The notes under the pieces: generated by a model | The model's database searches: none | Told to the model about the DNA's origin: nothing | The model's input: only the letters and a program-made list of their open reading frames with translations | Assembly: GCA_026014545.1 (NCBI GenBank) | Contig: JAOZIH010000009.1 | Span: forward strand, 1-64,000 | Direction of reading: 5' to 3' | Origin: Candidatus Bathyarchaeota archaeon | GTDB lineage: Archaea; Thermoproteota; Bathyarchaeia; Bathyarchaeales; Bathycorpusculaceae | Length of the DNA stretch: 64,000 nucleotides | Part shown: positions 18,660 through 27,124 of the stretch, piece by piece | How the letters are laid out: every line of letters starts with the position of its first letter | Numbering within the stretch: position 1 is the stretch's first letter | Made by a program: the position numbers and the translations under genes

Positions 18660-19282
18660 TTTTTTCCTGCGCCTCCAGCCATCGACTTGTACATGGCCAA
18701 AATATCTCTTATCCAGGAATTCGCCTTGGGCTTAACAACAGTTATCTTTCCCTTAGGAACAGCATGTATCCTAACAATCTCGTCGCGCATCCACTCCGAT
18801 TTAACGCACACGCGCTGTGCCTCATAAAAGCCCAACCACTCGATACTCTTTATTGACATGCTATAGGGTGTATTCGCTGGTGGAGCACGATGATCCTCCA
18901 AGCTTTCAACAGAATAAGCAAATGGTAAGCCAAACGCATTTTTCAAAGTAACCGCTGCAGGTATGAAATGCCAATCATGAACATCAACAAGGGCAACTTG
19001 CTTGCCCACTTGATAGTAAATGCTGGCCGCCGCACGCTCCACCTCCTGATTTAAAGTTAAAGCCCAAGTTAAAATGCCAACATGCGTCCGAACCGGATTC
19101 GCAACCCTAAAAACTTTTACACCATCTGGCTCCTCAACAGCACCGGTCAAAAAATCATGATAAGTAACCACATGCACATCAACGCGGTTCTTAACCAACT
19201 CAGCAGCTAATAACCGCACATACTCCGCGAGTTGCCCCACAACTCTAGGCGGATACTCCCACGAGAAAATTATCACGTGCAT
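18656..19282 (-). CDS. N-terminal-domain-only glycosyltransferase homologue
   Basis: 208 residues that match only the first Rossmann domain of the neighbouring GT4 enzyme: MHVIIFSWEYPPRVVG aligns with the start of its partner, and VDVHDWHFIPAAVTL with its DVFHAHDWL region. The donor-binding C domain with the EPFG..ALEA motif is absent, and the gene ends cleanly. It overlaps the full-length GT by 4 nt. It is probably a partner or regulatory subunit, or an acceptor-binding protein, rather than an independent enzyme. Confidence 0.75.
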   Translation of the reverse strand: MHVIIFSWEYPPRVVGQLAEYVRLLAAELVKNRVDVHVVTYHDFLTGAVEEPDGVKVFRVANPVRTHVGILTWALTLNQEVERAAASIYYQVGKQVALVDVHDWHFIPAAVTLKNAFGLPFAYSVESLEDHRAPPANTPYSMSIKSIEWLGFYEAQRVCVKSEWMRDEIVRIHAVPKGKITVVKPKANSWIRDILAMYKSMAGGAGKN

Positions 19283-19291
19283 TAGAGTTCA

Positions 19292-19543
19292 CTATGTAAA
19301 AAGCGAACAGACCTTAATTATTCCCCGCGCATTAAGATAATACCGCTTCTTCCCCTCATTATCAACGAAACTTTCCGCAAAACCTTCAGACTTGTACTTA
19401 TCAAGGATACCTTCAATTTCCGCTTGATCCCGCTGCAGAACCCATGCTACTTCCTCGCCTCTCCTCGCCAAATCCGCTGCAGTAGCGCATAAATTATGCA
19501 GCGTTTGCAAAACCTTCTCTGGAAACGGAAGCTCCTCCCTCAT
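19292..19543 (-). CDS. small winged-helix-like protein
   Basis: 83 residues. Helices around ELPFPEKVLQTLHNLCATAAD, a wing-like YKSEGFAESFVDNEGKKRYY, and a short C-terminal helix give a plausible wHTH fold without zinc ligands or a membrane segment. It sits between GH57 and the glycosyltransferases, 9 nt before the next start, so it could regulate the glucan operon. Function is not recognised. Confidence 0.6.
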   Translation of the reverse strand: MREELPFPEKVLQTLHNLCATAADLARRGEEVAWVLQRDQAEIEGILDKYKSEGFAESFVDNEGKKRYYLNARGIIKVCSLFT

Positions 19544-19608
19544 GCATATGCACCTTAACTATCAACTAATGACGCCTTCACTTATAAACACATACACGCA
19601 TTGATTAT

Positions 19609-21156
19609 TCAAAAAAGCTTAGTCGCCTCCTCAACTTCCCGACTCAATTTCCGGAAGCGTTTCTTCGCCAGATTAATAATCGCCTTTCGAAGTTTTTCAC
19701 CTCTCAAATTTGAAGCACAAATCGCCTTTAGTTGCTCCGCCAAAATCTTATCCCGCAATGAATGCTCCGCCCAACCGCTAAAGTCTCCTCGCATGCTATG
19801 AAATTCCACAGCTTTCACATCAATGGCCTCAAGCGCTTTTATGAATCCCTTTAGAGTCCACACCATAACACCCGTATAGTTCTCCTTTCCAACGTTTGTA
19901 TAAAACAGAAAAGGCTCATTGGCTGTTAAAGTTGCAAGCCTAAGCCTATTTTCAAAATCAAACAATAACGCTTGAGCCGCCACAAAAGCATCCATAGGTG
20001 ACTGAAACGGGCTAAAATATGAATGAACCTCCCCTGGAGCACCCCCAGCAGTGTACATGTAATATAAATGGTCACTAGTTTGAAAATACCGCCATAATTT
20101 TAGAAACTCCTCATCCCCAGCCTCCTTAACAATGGGCTCAAGCCTCCGTAAACTTGTGTAATAAGCCCACTGCATAGCATTACCAAGCCACCCACTTGAA
20201 TCCCGCTCAATATCAGCCCAAGAAACAGCACCTCCTGTCTCGGGAACATCAATTTCGCTTGCCGGCGCATATTTACAGACAACTTCCGAAGGAGTTGCCA
20301 TATTCAGATGCTCCCACTTCAAGATTTCCTCAGGCAAGTGGCGCAGAAAACTGTGAATGCCAGTTTCAGGCCAGTGATGCTCACCAAAAGTTTCATAATC
20401 AGGGAAAATGTTGATACAATGCCCATGCGTATTAGCCAACCAACGAGCGTATTTATCCGCTGTTAATGGCCATTCGCTCCACCATCGCGCTGAAAACCTG
20501 AAGCCAATGTCATCGGTCAACTTGTAGTTACGCATCAGCACCCTAAGTTTTTCGCAGCCCTTTGCAGTATAAACGTAATTCGGCGATTTATCACCAAGCA
20601 CCTTCTCCACGCCTTCCATAAAAATTCCCTTAAAACCCAACTGCTCGACAACTTTGGCAACAGCATTGTTGTAAAGTAGCTCTGTATTCTCAAAAAAGGT
20701 AGGCACACACCCAAGCAAGCACTTCATTGCTTGCTGGTGCAACTTAACCTGCTCAATAAACTCGTTTTTCTCAGGATAAAGGCTTGAAACAGAATGATAA
20801 TATGTCTGATTCAGAAATTCTACGCAGCCAGTTTCGGCAAGCTGTTTAAAAGTTTCCAAAAGATCCTTATCAAACATTTCACATTGCTCCAAAAAAACGC
20901 CTGACAAACTAAAGGAGACTTTCACCTTACGCTTCTGCTTCTTATGCTTATCAATTAACTCCAACAAGATCTGGTTAGACGGAAAATAGCATTTTTGAGC
21001 AGCGCGCTTAAAAATTTCCCTATTCACATCATTGTCAAAATAATAAGCAAACAGGTCTCCTTTCTTTAAACGCTTGAAAATCTTGTTCTCCCAGAAAAGA
21101 TTGCGCCTCAACCGGTGTGGCTGATGAACCTCAAACACAAACACAACGTCAGACAA
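19609..21156 (-). CDS. glycoside hydrolase family 57 (alpha-glucan enzyme)
   Basis: GH57 retaining alpha-glycosidase or glucan-transfer enzyme. Conserved regions visible are FEVHQPHR (region 1), FFENTELLYNN with the probable nucleophile Glu (region 3) and FPDYETFGEHHW with the probable acid Asp (region 4). The fold then ends in a helical C-terminal region. The start is set at TTG 21156 because GGAGGTG lies 8 nt upstream; TTG 21174 has no such site. About 515 residues. It heads a four-gene operon with glycosyltransferases, which fits storage alpha-glucan turnover. Confidence 0.87.
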   Translation of the reverse strand: MSDVVFVFEVHQPHRLRRNLFWENKIFKRLKKGDLFAYYFDNDVNREIFKRAAQKCYFPSNQILLELIDKHKKQKRKVKVSFSLSGVFLEQCEMFDKDLLETFKQLAETGCVEFLNQTYYHSVSSLYPEKNEFIEQVKLHQQAMKCLLGCVPTFFENTELLYNNAVAKVVEQLGFKGIFMEGVEKVLGDKSPNYVYTAKGCEKLRVLMRNYKLTDDIGFRFSARWWSEWPLTADKYARWLANTHGHCINIFPDYETFGEHHWPETGIHSFLRHLPEEILKWEHLNMATPSEVVCKYAPASEIDVPETGGAVSWADIERDSSGWLGNAMQWAYYTSLRRLEPIVKEAGDEEFLKLWRYFQTSDHLYYMYTAGGAPGEVHSYFSPFQSPMDAFVAAQALLFDFENRLRLATLTANEPFLFYTNVGKENYTGVMVWTLKGFIKALEAIDVKAVEFHSMRGDFSGWAEHSLRDKILAEQLKAICASNLRGEKLRKAIINLAKKRFRKLSREVEEATKLF

Positions 21157-21326
21157 AGCATCAAACACCTCCAATACTAACTCTCAAACAAGACCCCTTC
21201 CATTTAAACTATATACAATAGCCGCAACCATGATATGCACTATGAACTAAGGCCCATTAAATAATTTGCCACAGATTGCCCTACGTGAAACAAAGCGGGA
21301 AAGCAACTGCGCAGCAGCATTTAAAT

Positions 21327-22298
21327 TCAAACAACAAGATCGGCTAAGTCCACGCTGTTCCCGTAAATCTGTCTTAAAAAGGAAGTTGCAGCTAAAATTT
21401 GAGGCATAACTTCTAAAGGCTGAGATTCTGCAACTTTTTCCAAATCAGCAGAAACTTTATGGATTTTTTCACTGATGTTCCGCACTTGCTCAGCCAAGGC
21501 GATGTCTTTATTTATGAACGCCTTTACAGCTTGTTCCTGTGCAGCATAACAAAGCGCTTGCAAGTCAACAAACAATTTTTGCAGTTCTCCAGAGAACTTG
21601 ATGCCGTTTAATTCTAATGTTCGCGTTGCTATCTGTACACATGCATCGCCTATAGATTCTATTAAGCTTGCAGCTAAACGATAGTCTAAACAGTCAATAG
21701 GAGATATTCCAAGTTTCTCGCTTAAGCTTGGAGCTTGAAGGATTGTACGCAAAATTCGAACCAGCAAAAAATAGAGCCTATTACTCTCATCATCACGTGC
21801 AATAACGCTTTTAGCAAGCTGCAAATCTCCATTGATGAAAGAAGCCGCAGCATCTCGACTCATTCCCGCAACTATCGCATAATTTCGTCTCAAGATTTTT
21901 TCAGGTGGAAAACCCGAAGGCTCCAGTAAACATTGAAGGACTATTTGAGAGTAACTTTCTTCGATTATCTCTAAGCCAATCAGTGAACTTGCCGTTGCCT
22001 TAACCACATTTCTAACTTCAAAATCAATACCAGTCTTTGCTTGGATGGTGATTGCGTCAAAACCCAGAAGATAGCGGCTAATAATTTCACGGCCTAAATA
22101 TGGTCCAACAGTTAAATTCGCAACTTTTGGCAACGGCTCAGCATCATATTTTGCGTCAACAAGGAGTTTACCCTCGCTTGTCTCATTCAAAGAAACAAGC
22201 GCTCCCTTTCGCAACCCATGCTGCTCAGCCCATGACCTTGGCAAACAAACAAAAAACGTGCCGGTACGCGTGCACTGCACTTTACGTAATTCACCCAT
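21327..22298 (-). CDS. AbrB-PhoU phosphate-uptake regulator
   Basis: N-terminal SpoVT/AbrB-like swapped-hairpin domain (about 1-50, GTFFVCLPRSWAEQHGLRKG) followed by two PhoU helical repeats (about 100-320), an arrangement found in archaeal phosphate regulators. It may both bind DNA and sense the Pst transporter. No transporter gene is near. The start is the ATG at 22298, divergent from DUF429. Confidence 0.8.
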   Translation of the reverse strand: MGELRKVQCTRTGTFFVCLPRSWAEQHGLRKGALVSLNETSEGKLLVDAKYDAEPLPKVANLTVGPYLGREIISRYLLGFDAITIQAKTGIDFEVRNVVKATASSLIGLEIIEESYSQIVLQCLLEPSGFPPEKILRRNYAIVAGMSRDAAASFINGDLQLAKSVIARDDESNRLYFLLVRILRTILQAPSLSEKLGISPIDCLDYRLAASLIESIGDACVQIATRTLELNGIKFSGELQKLFVDLQALCYAAQEQAVKAFINKDIALAEQVRNISEKIHKVSADLEKVAESQPLEVMPQILAATSFLRQIYGNSVDLADLVV

Positions 22299-22381
22299 TA
22301 CAAGGATTCTCCTTTTTCATAAACCGCGTTTTGGAAATAACATATCTAAATAAAAGAACGGATATATAAATTTGAAAGGAA

Positions 22382-22978
22382 ATGTTAGAATTCAAGGATA
22401 AATGTGTAATCGGCATAGATTTAGCAGCATCAAGCAAAAACCCTACTGGGTGGGCATTGCTAAGAGGAAAAGAGCTTGAAACAACTCTGATCCATACAGA
22501 TAGCGAAATTTTAGAAAGCATAGTAAAGAACCAGCCTATTCTTGTAGCCATCGACGCTCCCTTGCGCCTTCCAAAAAAAGGCAACTTTTTCAGAGACGCA
22601 GACAGAGAAATGATAAGGAAGGGCTACAAAGTATTTTCTCCTAATCTTCCATCCATGCAAAAACTCACTTTAAGGGCAATAAAGTTGAATAGGCTAATAG
22701 GTGAGAAAAAGTATAAAATAATTGAGGTACATCCAACATCAACTCGAAAAGCCTTAGAAATGCCGTTAAAAGATTGGAAAGCAATACAGGAAATACTGAA
22801 AACTCTTGGCTTGAAAGGTGAATTGGAAACACGCGCTTTAACTTCCCATGAGATCGACGCTGCCACCGCAGCCCTAACAGCAGTTCTCCATTTGAAGCAG
22901 CAAACGGAACGATTAGGCGACCACGAGGAAGGATACATAATAGTGCCTAACAAGAGAAATTGGAGAGAACTAGTATGA
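22382..22978 (+). CDS. DUF429 RNase H-fold protein
   Basis: 198 residues with GIDLAASSKNPTGWALLRG at the N terminus, VAIDAPL in the middle, and HEIDAATAALTAVLHL near the end. These acidic positions match the DUF429 family, predicted to be nucleases of RNase H fold. Its stop overlaps the start of the PolD small subunit (ATGA), so they are translationally coupled. That coupling suggests a role in replication or repair; it is not proved. Confidence 0.8.
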   Translation: MLEFKDKCVIGIDLAASSKNPTGWALLRGKELETTLIHTDSEILESIVKNQPILVAIDAPLRLPKKGNFFRDADREMIRKGYKVFSPNLPSMQKLTLRAIKLNRLIGEKKYKIIEVHPTSTRKALEMPLKDWKAIQEILKTLGLKGELETRALTSHEIDAATAALTAVLHLKQQTERLGDHEEGYIIVPNKRNWRELV

Positions 22979-24525
22979 GTCAACAAGAAAAACTGCAAAG
23001 AGCGGTGGAAGCAACAATTGCAGCAGGATACCAATTAAGCAGTGAAGCCTTTGAGTTTTTGCACCAAGCTTCTGTTTTGAATGATCCCACCGCATTAATA
23101 AATAAAGCACTGCAAACATTAGAAGAGTTCGCTGAAAAACCATTATTCATAGACAGAAGCCTATTGGAAACATTACTTAAACAGCCAGAAACTAAAGAAC
23201 AAGAAGAACGTCAAAGCGAAAAACAGGAGTCCCCACCGCAAGAGCCTCTGACCGAAGGCAGCAGCACTTTTCATCCTTACGCAAAGGATGTCGAAGCCGT
23301 TATAAAAATTATAGAGGATCCAACAACTAAACTAAGCGCCAACGGTACAGTTGAAGAATACCTCAAATACTTTCAGGACAGATTCAAACGAATTGAACGG
23401 CTATTAAGGCAAAGATTTGATGTTAAATCTGCAACGTCTATATTGGAAGCCTTAAAGTCGCCGGCTAAAACTAAACTTAAAATAATAGGCATGGTGACTG
23501 AAAAAAGAGAATCAAAGCAGAACATAATTTTAACAGTTGAGGATCTAGAAGGATTTGCAACTGTTCTAGTCTCCCGGAAAAGTTCAGAAGAATTACATAA
23601 GAAGGCCCAGCAACTTCTTCCAGATCAAGTTATATGTTTGGTTGTAGTGAAAACAAGCAGCAAATTTTTCCTTGCCGAAGACATAATTTTTCCAGAAGTA
23701 GACCAGAAACCCAGACACAGAGCCTCAGAGCCCGTTTATGCAGTACTAACTTCAGACATTCACGTAGGCAGCGCGAAGTTTAATCGAGAAGCTTTTAAAC
23801 GCTTCATTTTATGGCTTAATGGCAAATATGGCAATGACAAAATGCGCGAAATAGCAAGCCACGTTAAATATGTATTGATTGCTGGCGACATAATTGATGG
23901 TATTGGAATTTACCCCAACCAAATGAAAGAGCTCGTGATAAGAGATGTGTATAAACAGTACAAATTTGCTTCAAAACTAATTGAGCGAATACCAGACTAC
24001 ATAGAAGTTCTTATATCGCCTGGAAATCACGACACCCCAAGAAAGGCTTTGCCACAACCAGCTATATCTGGAGAATTTTTAGAGATCCTGCAAACATCCA
24101 AACGTATACATTCCTTGGGCAGCCCATGCGTGGTTAGTCTTCATAACGTAGAAATTTTAATGTACCATGGCCGCAGTTTAGACGACATAATAGCCACAGT
24201 ACCAGGCTTAAGTCATGAACATCCAGAAAAAGCTATGAAACTGCTTCTCCAAAGCCGACATTTAGCACCAGTATACGGAGGCAAAACACTTCTATCGCCA
24301 GAACCCAAAGATTTCCTTGTTATAGAGCGCGTTCCAGACATTTTTCACGCAGGTCATGTTCATGTCGTTGGCCATTGCAACCATCGAGGCGTGTTAATTG
24401 TAAATTCAGGCTGCTGGCAGGAACAAACAGAATACATGCAAAAGCTTGGTTTAAACCCAACACCAGGAAAAGTACCAGTGGTTAATTTGCAAACACTAGC
24501 AACAACGTTCCTCTCGTTTGTTTAA
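22975..24525 (+). CDS. polB: DNA polymerase D small subunit DP1 (3'-5' exonuclease)
   Basis: Proofreading subunit of archaeal PolD. An acidic, low-complexity linker precedes an OB fold (about 165-235) and the calcineurin-like exonuclease, whose motifs are SDIHVGS, AGDIIDG, SPGNHDTP, YHGRSLDD and HAGHVHVVG. 516 residues, within family range. The start is the ATG overlapping the DUF429 stop. Its partner DP2 is 10 kb away, not adjacent as in many euryarchaea. Confidence 0.95.
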   Translation: MSQQEKLQRAVEATIAAGYQLSSEAFEFLHQASVLNDPTALINKALQTLEEFAEKPLFIDRSLLETLLKQPETKEQEERQSEKQESPPQEPLTEGSSTFHPYAKDVEAVIKIIEDPTTKLSANGTVEEYLKYFQDRFKRIERLLRQRFDVKSATSILEALKSPAKTKLKIIGMVTEKRESKQNIILTVEDLEGFATVLVSRKSSEELHKKAQQLLPDQVICLVVVKTSSKFFLAEDIIFPEVDQKPRHRASEPVYAVLTSDIHVGSAKFNREAFKRFILWLNGKYGNDKMREIASHVKYVLIAGDIIDGIGIYPNQMKELVIRDVYKQYKFASKLIERIPDYIEVLISPGNHDTPRKALPQPAISGEFLEILQTSKRIHSLGSPCVVSLHNVEILMYHGRSLDDIIATVPGLSHEHPEKAMKLLLQSRHLAPVYGGKTLLSPEPKDFLVIERVPDIFHAGHVHVVGHCNHRGVLIVNSGCWQEQTEYMQKLGLNPTPGKVPVVNLQTLATTFLSFV

Positions 24526-24566
24526 CAACTAAAAAGCAGTCTATAACAGGGCTACTAGAAAGCGGG

Positions 24567-25799
24567 TTAGTGCATGTGTTTTTGAAAACTCTTTGGTTTA
24601 TAATTAATTAAGCGGCCCATACGGCTGTCACTTTCAAAGACATCTTTGATTAATGTTCTGGATATTTCCAGCCTAATCTTTTTTGTGCGCCCATAACGTC
24701 CCATGCTAACTACCTTTGCATTTAAAATGCCCATAGCATCAAGCTCATTAATTAAAGTACCCAAGCGCCTTTGCGTAAGTAGCCCTATCCCTAATTCACC
24801 ACAAAGTTCGTTGTAGATGTCATAGATTTCTCCAGTAGTAACGCTGGACTTATTCAAGCTGTACACACTTAAAAGAACAAGTTTAGAATGCAAGGTTAAG
24901 TTCCTCAAAGCTTCAACAACCCGATTATGTTCAATATGCTTCTCGGCTTCTCTAACATGCTCCTCCAAAATCATCCTTGCCCCTTGGCGTTCGGCGACCT
25001 CCCCAGCAACGCGCAGCAAATCCAAAGCACGTCTAGCATCGCCATGTTCAGCAGCAGCTAAAGCAGAGCAAACATTCAAAGCCGCTTCGGAAAGAACACC
25101 CTCATAGAAAGATAATTTTGACCTTTCAAGCAGAATATTTCGCAATTCGCTCGCGTCATAAGGCCTAAAAACCAGCTCTTCTTCGCTGAGAGAACTGAAA
25201 ACTCGAGGGTCCAGGAATTCTTTTAAACGAAGGTCATTTGAGATGCCAATTATTGAAACTTTACTTTTATTCAATGTTTCATTTATTCTTGTTAACTCAT
25301 AAAGAAGTTTATCACCGCGGTTTTTAATTAACGCGTCTATTTCATCTAAGACCACAATAAAAATTGTTTTTGCCGCATCTAAACCCGCTCTGAACCTATC
25401 AAAAACTTCATCCACAGACAAACCAGTAAAAGGTACACTTATGCCTACACTTTGGCTTAAACCAGCGAAAACACGATATTCAGAACCTGTCATTCGGCAG
25501 TTCACATAAGAAAACTTTACAGGAACATTATACATTTTTGCTTTAGTTTCCAAATGACTTAGCACGTATTTGGTAACAGCAGTTTTGCCAGTGCCAGTAT
25601 TGCCATAAATGAAAATGTTAGAGCATCTCGAAACTTTCAAAACAGGTGCAACTATTGTACCAAGAAGACGTATTTGCTCCTCTCTATGGGGTAATTTTTC
25701 TGGGATATAATCATGCCTTAAAACTTCACGGTCTTTGAATATCTGTGCGCTATTCACGAAATTTTCAAAGACATCATCAAGTATCTTTTGATCAACCAT
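24567..25799 (-). CDS. cdc6: origin-binding initiator Orc1/Cdc6
   Basis: AAA+ initiator that binds origin boxes and loads MCM. Walker A GNTGTGKT (66-73), Walker B FIVVLDEID (147-155), sensor-1 region ISNDLRLKEFLDPRV, and a C-terminal winged helix (about 310-395). 410 residues. GGAG lies about 9 nt before the ATG. It is divergent from a 795-bp non-coding AT-rich region with ORB-like boxes, as is usual for an archaeal origin next to its initiator gene. Confidence 0.96.
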   Translation of the reverse strand: MVDQKILDDVFENFVNSAQIFKDREVLRHDYIPEKLPHREEQIRLLGTIVAPVLKVSRCSNIFIYGNTGTGKTAVTKYVLSHLETKAKMYNVPVKFSYVNCRMTGSEYRVFAGLSQSVGISVPFTGLSVDEVFDRFRAGLDAAKTIFIVVLDEIDALIKNRGDKLLYELTRINETLNKSKVSIIGISNDLRLKEFLDPRVFSSLSEEELVFRPYDASELRNILLERSKLSFYEGVLSEAALNVCSALAAAEHGDARRALDLLRVAGEVAERQGARMILEEHVREAEKHIEHNRVVEALRNLTLHSKLVLLSVYSLNKSSVTTGEIYDIYNELCGELGIGLLTQRRLGTLINELDAMGILNAKVVSMGRYGRTKKIRLEISRTLIKDVFESDSRMGRLINYKPKSFQKHMH

Positions 25800-25945
25800 T
25801 TTCTCGCTCTCCTTTTCAGCGGCACTACCGTTATTTCAAGTGGAGCAAATAAAGCATGCAGTATAAAAAACTATATTTAATATTCAATAATCCTAAAAAT
25901 TAACGAACCAAGAAGATGACATTTGCCTAAGTACAGCAAGCACAC

Positions 25946-25971
25946 ACCCCAAAATTTCGACTGGAAATATA
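25946..25971 (-). promoter_or_regulatory. ORB-like origin box 1
   Basis: ACCCC followed by AAAATTTCGACTGGAAATATA on the plus strand. TTTCGACTGGAA matches the ORB core TTTCCACTGGAA at 11 of 12 positions, with ACCCC (GGGGT on the other strand) at the expected side. It faces opposite to box 2. Confidence 0.65.
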
Positions 25972-26029
25972 CTCTTTAACTGATAATTATTTTTGATTTC
26001 TTTCTTCAAAAGAAATATACTCCAAGAGG

Positions 26030-26110
26030 TAAGTATTGTAACAATATATTAATTATTACCGTTAAGAAAATTAGATAAATAATTAACAATTTTTCTACCG
26101 GCATTTTCTA
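26030..26110. other. AT-rich core between opposed ORB-like boxes (possible duplex unwinding element)
   Basis: Almost pure A/T with runs such as ATATATTAATTATTA and AGATAAATAATTAACAAT, lying between ORB-like boxes 1 and 2. This is the usual place for strand opening in archaeal origins. Confidence 0.5.
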
Positions 26111-26125
26111 CAACTCTATTTAGTT

Positions 26126-26151
26126 AATTTTTCGAGAGGAAATTAAGGGGT
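26126..26151 (+). promoter_or_regulatory. ORB-like origin box 2
   Basis: The plus strand carries GAGAGGAAATTAAGGGGT. Reverse-complemented, it matches box 1 at 19 of 26 positions, including ACCCC, AATTTC, CT and GAAA. It is inverted relative to boxes 1 and 3. Confidence 0.55.
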
Positions 26152-26282
26152 GTCTCTGTTCCATGTATTTTTTACATTACTAAAAAATAATTTACGTTAC
26201 ATTGGTAGACATGTCATCCCATGAAAAGCTAATATTAAAGCTTCAAGTCGTGCCTGCTTAACGTCTAACATAGGCAACTTCC

Positions 26283-26298
26283 TTCACAATTTTGTGAA
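26283..26298. repeat. palindrome TTCACAA-TT-TTGTGAA
   Basis: Perfect 7-bp arms with a 2-nt centre. A second palindrome of similar core (ACAA-NN-TTGT) lies with its centre exactly 30 bp away, so two dimers would bind the same helix face. Confidence 0.6.
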
Positions 26299-26312
26299 AA
26301 CCATGTGAAATT

Positions 26313-26328
26313 ACAACAAAATTGTTGT
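26313..26328. repeat. palindrome ACAACAA-AA-TTGTTGT
   Basis: Perfect 7-bp arms with a 2-nt centre, 30 bp centre-to-centre from the previous palindrome. Located between the origin core and the wHTH gene at 26607. Confidence 0.6.
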
Positions 26329-26388
26329 TTATTAGCTGTCTTTTCCATAAAATTACCATTTTCTTTGCTTGTTTTCTGTGAAGCTACC

Positions 26389-26414
26389 ACCCCTACACTT
26401 CTATTGGAAATATA
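26389..26414 (-). promoter_or_regulatory. ORB-like origin box 3
   Basis: ACCCC, 8 nt, then TATTGGAAATATA. It matches box 1 at 21 of 26 positions in the same orientation and with identical internal spacing. Confidence 0.6.
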
Positions 26415-26606
26415 AAAATTAAATAAACTTTCATTTATTTTTGTTTTCTGAGAATTAGTGAAACTTGTAAAACTAAATAAACTGCTTATTTTGCTTATTT
26501 TCCTATTTTCGCCATTTTTTGAGCTTTTAACTTTTTAGCTTTTTACCATAACAGCTATAAGTTGTGAAGTGTAAAGTTTGTGAACGGCACCTAGGTGTAC
26601 TCTATA

Positions 26607-27038
26607 ATGCCAGCGCGTAAAATGCGTGTAGAGCTATTCGATAGCGAAGGCAATCGTTACACTATATCCTTCGAGGGGCAAATTACCAGAGAGAAAGCTC
26701 TACACTTGTTGGATCTCGTAGAACTTCTAGGTGGCATGCCCAACGAAGAACAACCTTTAAGCGCTGGCGCAAATTTGCCAAATAACCCGCTTTCAAGATT
26801 TGAAAAAGTGCACTATATAATCAAAAAACACTTTCCAATAATATGGTTTTCTTCAAAAGATGTTCAATCAGTTTATGAGCAAGAACTTAAGGAGCCAATA
26901 AGCCTTAGTACCGTCTCAACTTATCTTTCGAGAATGGCAAATAAAGGTTTACTTCTAAGAACCGGTGGAGCAAATAACCTGAAGTATAAAGTTGCGCCAA
27001 ATGTGCCTCAAGCTGCAATAAAGCAGCAGTTCAAATAA
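26607..27038 (+). CDS. winged-helix protein next to the origin
   Basis: 143 residues. The N-terminal half is beta-rich (RVELFDSEGNRYTISFEGQI) and is followed by a helix LHLLDLVELLGG. The C-terminal half is a winged helix (about 65-130, FSSKDVQSVYEQELK then LSTVSTYLSRMANKGLL). AGGTG lies 9 nt before the ATG at 26607, which is preferred to GTG 26595. It precedes nurA-herA and is the first gene on this side of the probable origin. It may regulate that cassette or bind the nearby palindromes. Confidence 0.7.
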   Translation: MPARKMRVELFDSEGNRYTISFEGQITREKALHLLDLVELLGGMPNEEQPLSAGANLPNNPLSRFEKVHYIIKKHFPIIWFSSKDVQSVYEQELKEPISLSTVSTYLSRMANKGLLLRTGGANNLKYKVAPNVPQAAIKQQFK

Positions 27039-27124
27039 AATTGAAATTTTTACTCCTAAATTATTTTAACTGCGTTTTTATATTTCTAAGAAATATTGAG
27101 CTAATAGCGTACTTGGGCGAGTTG

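Larger units (their letters stand above)
25800..26594. other. oriC: probable replication origin (oriC), gene-free and AT-rich
   Basis: 795 bp without a credible gene, directly upstream of orc1/cdc6. It contains three ORB-like elements, two of them in opposite orientation around an AT-rich core (about 26030-26110), an 11-bp direct repeat GAAATATACTC (25964-25974 and 26012-26022) and two palindromes at 26283-26298 and 26313-26328. A weaker box may lie at 25833-25853. Assignment rests on position and motifs; strand-skew was not computed. Confidence 0.7.
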
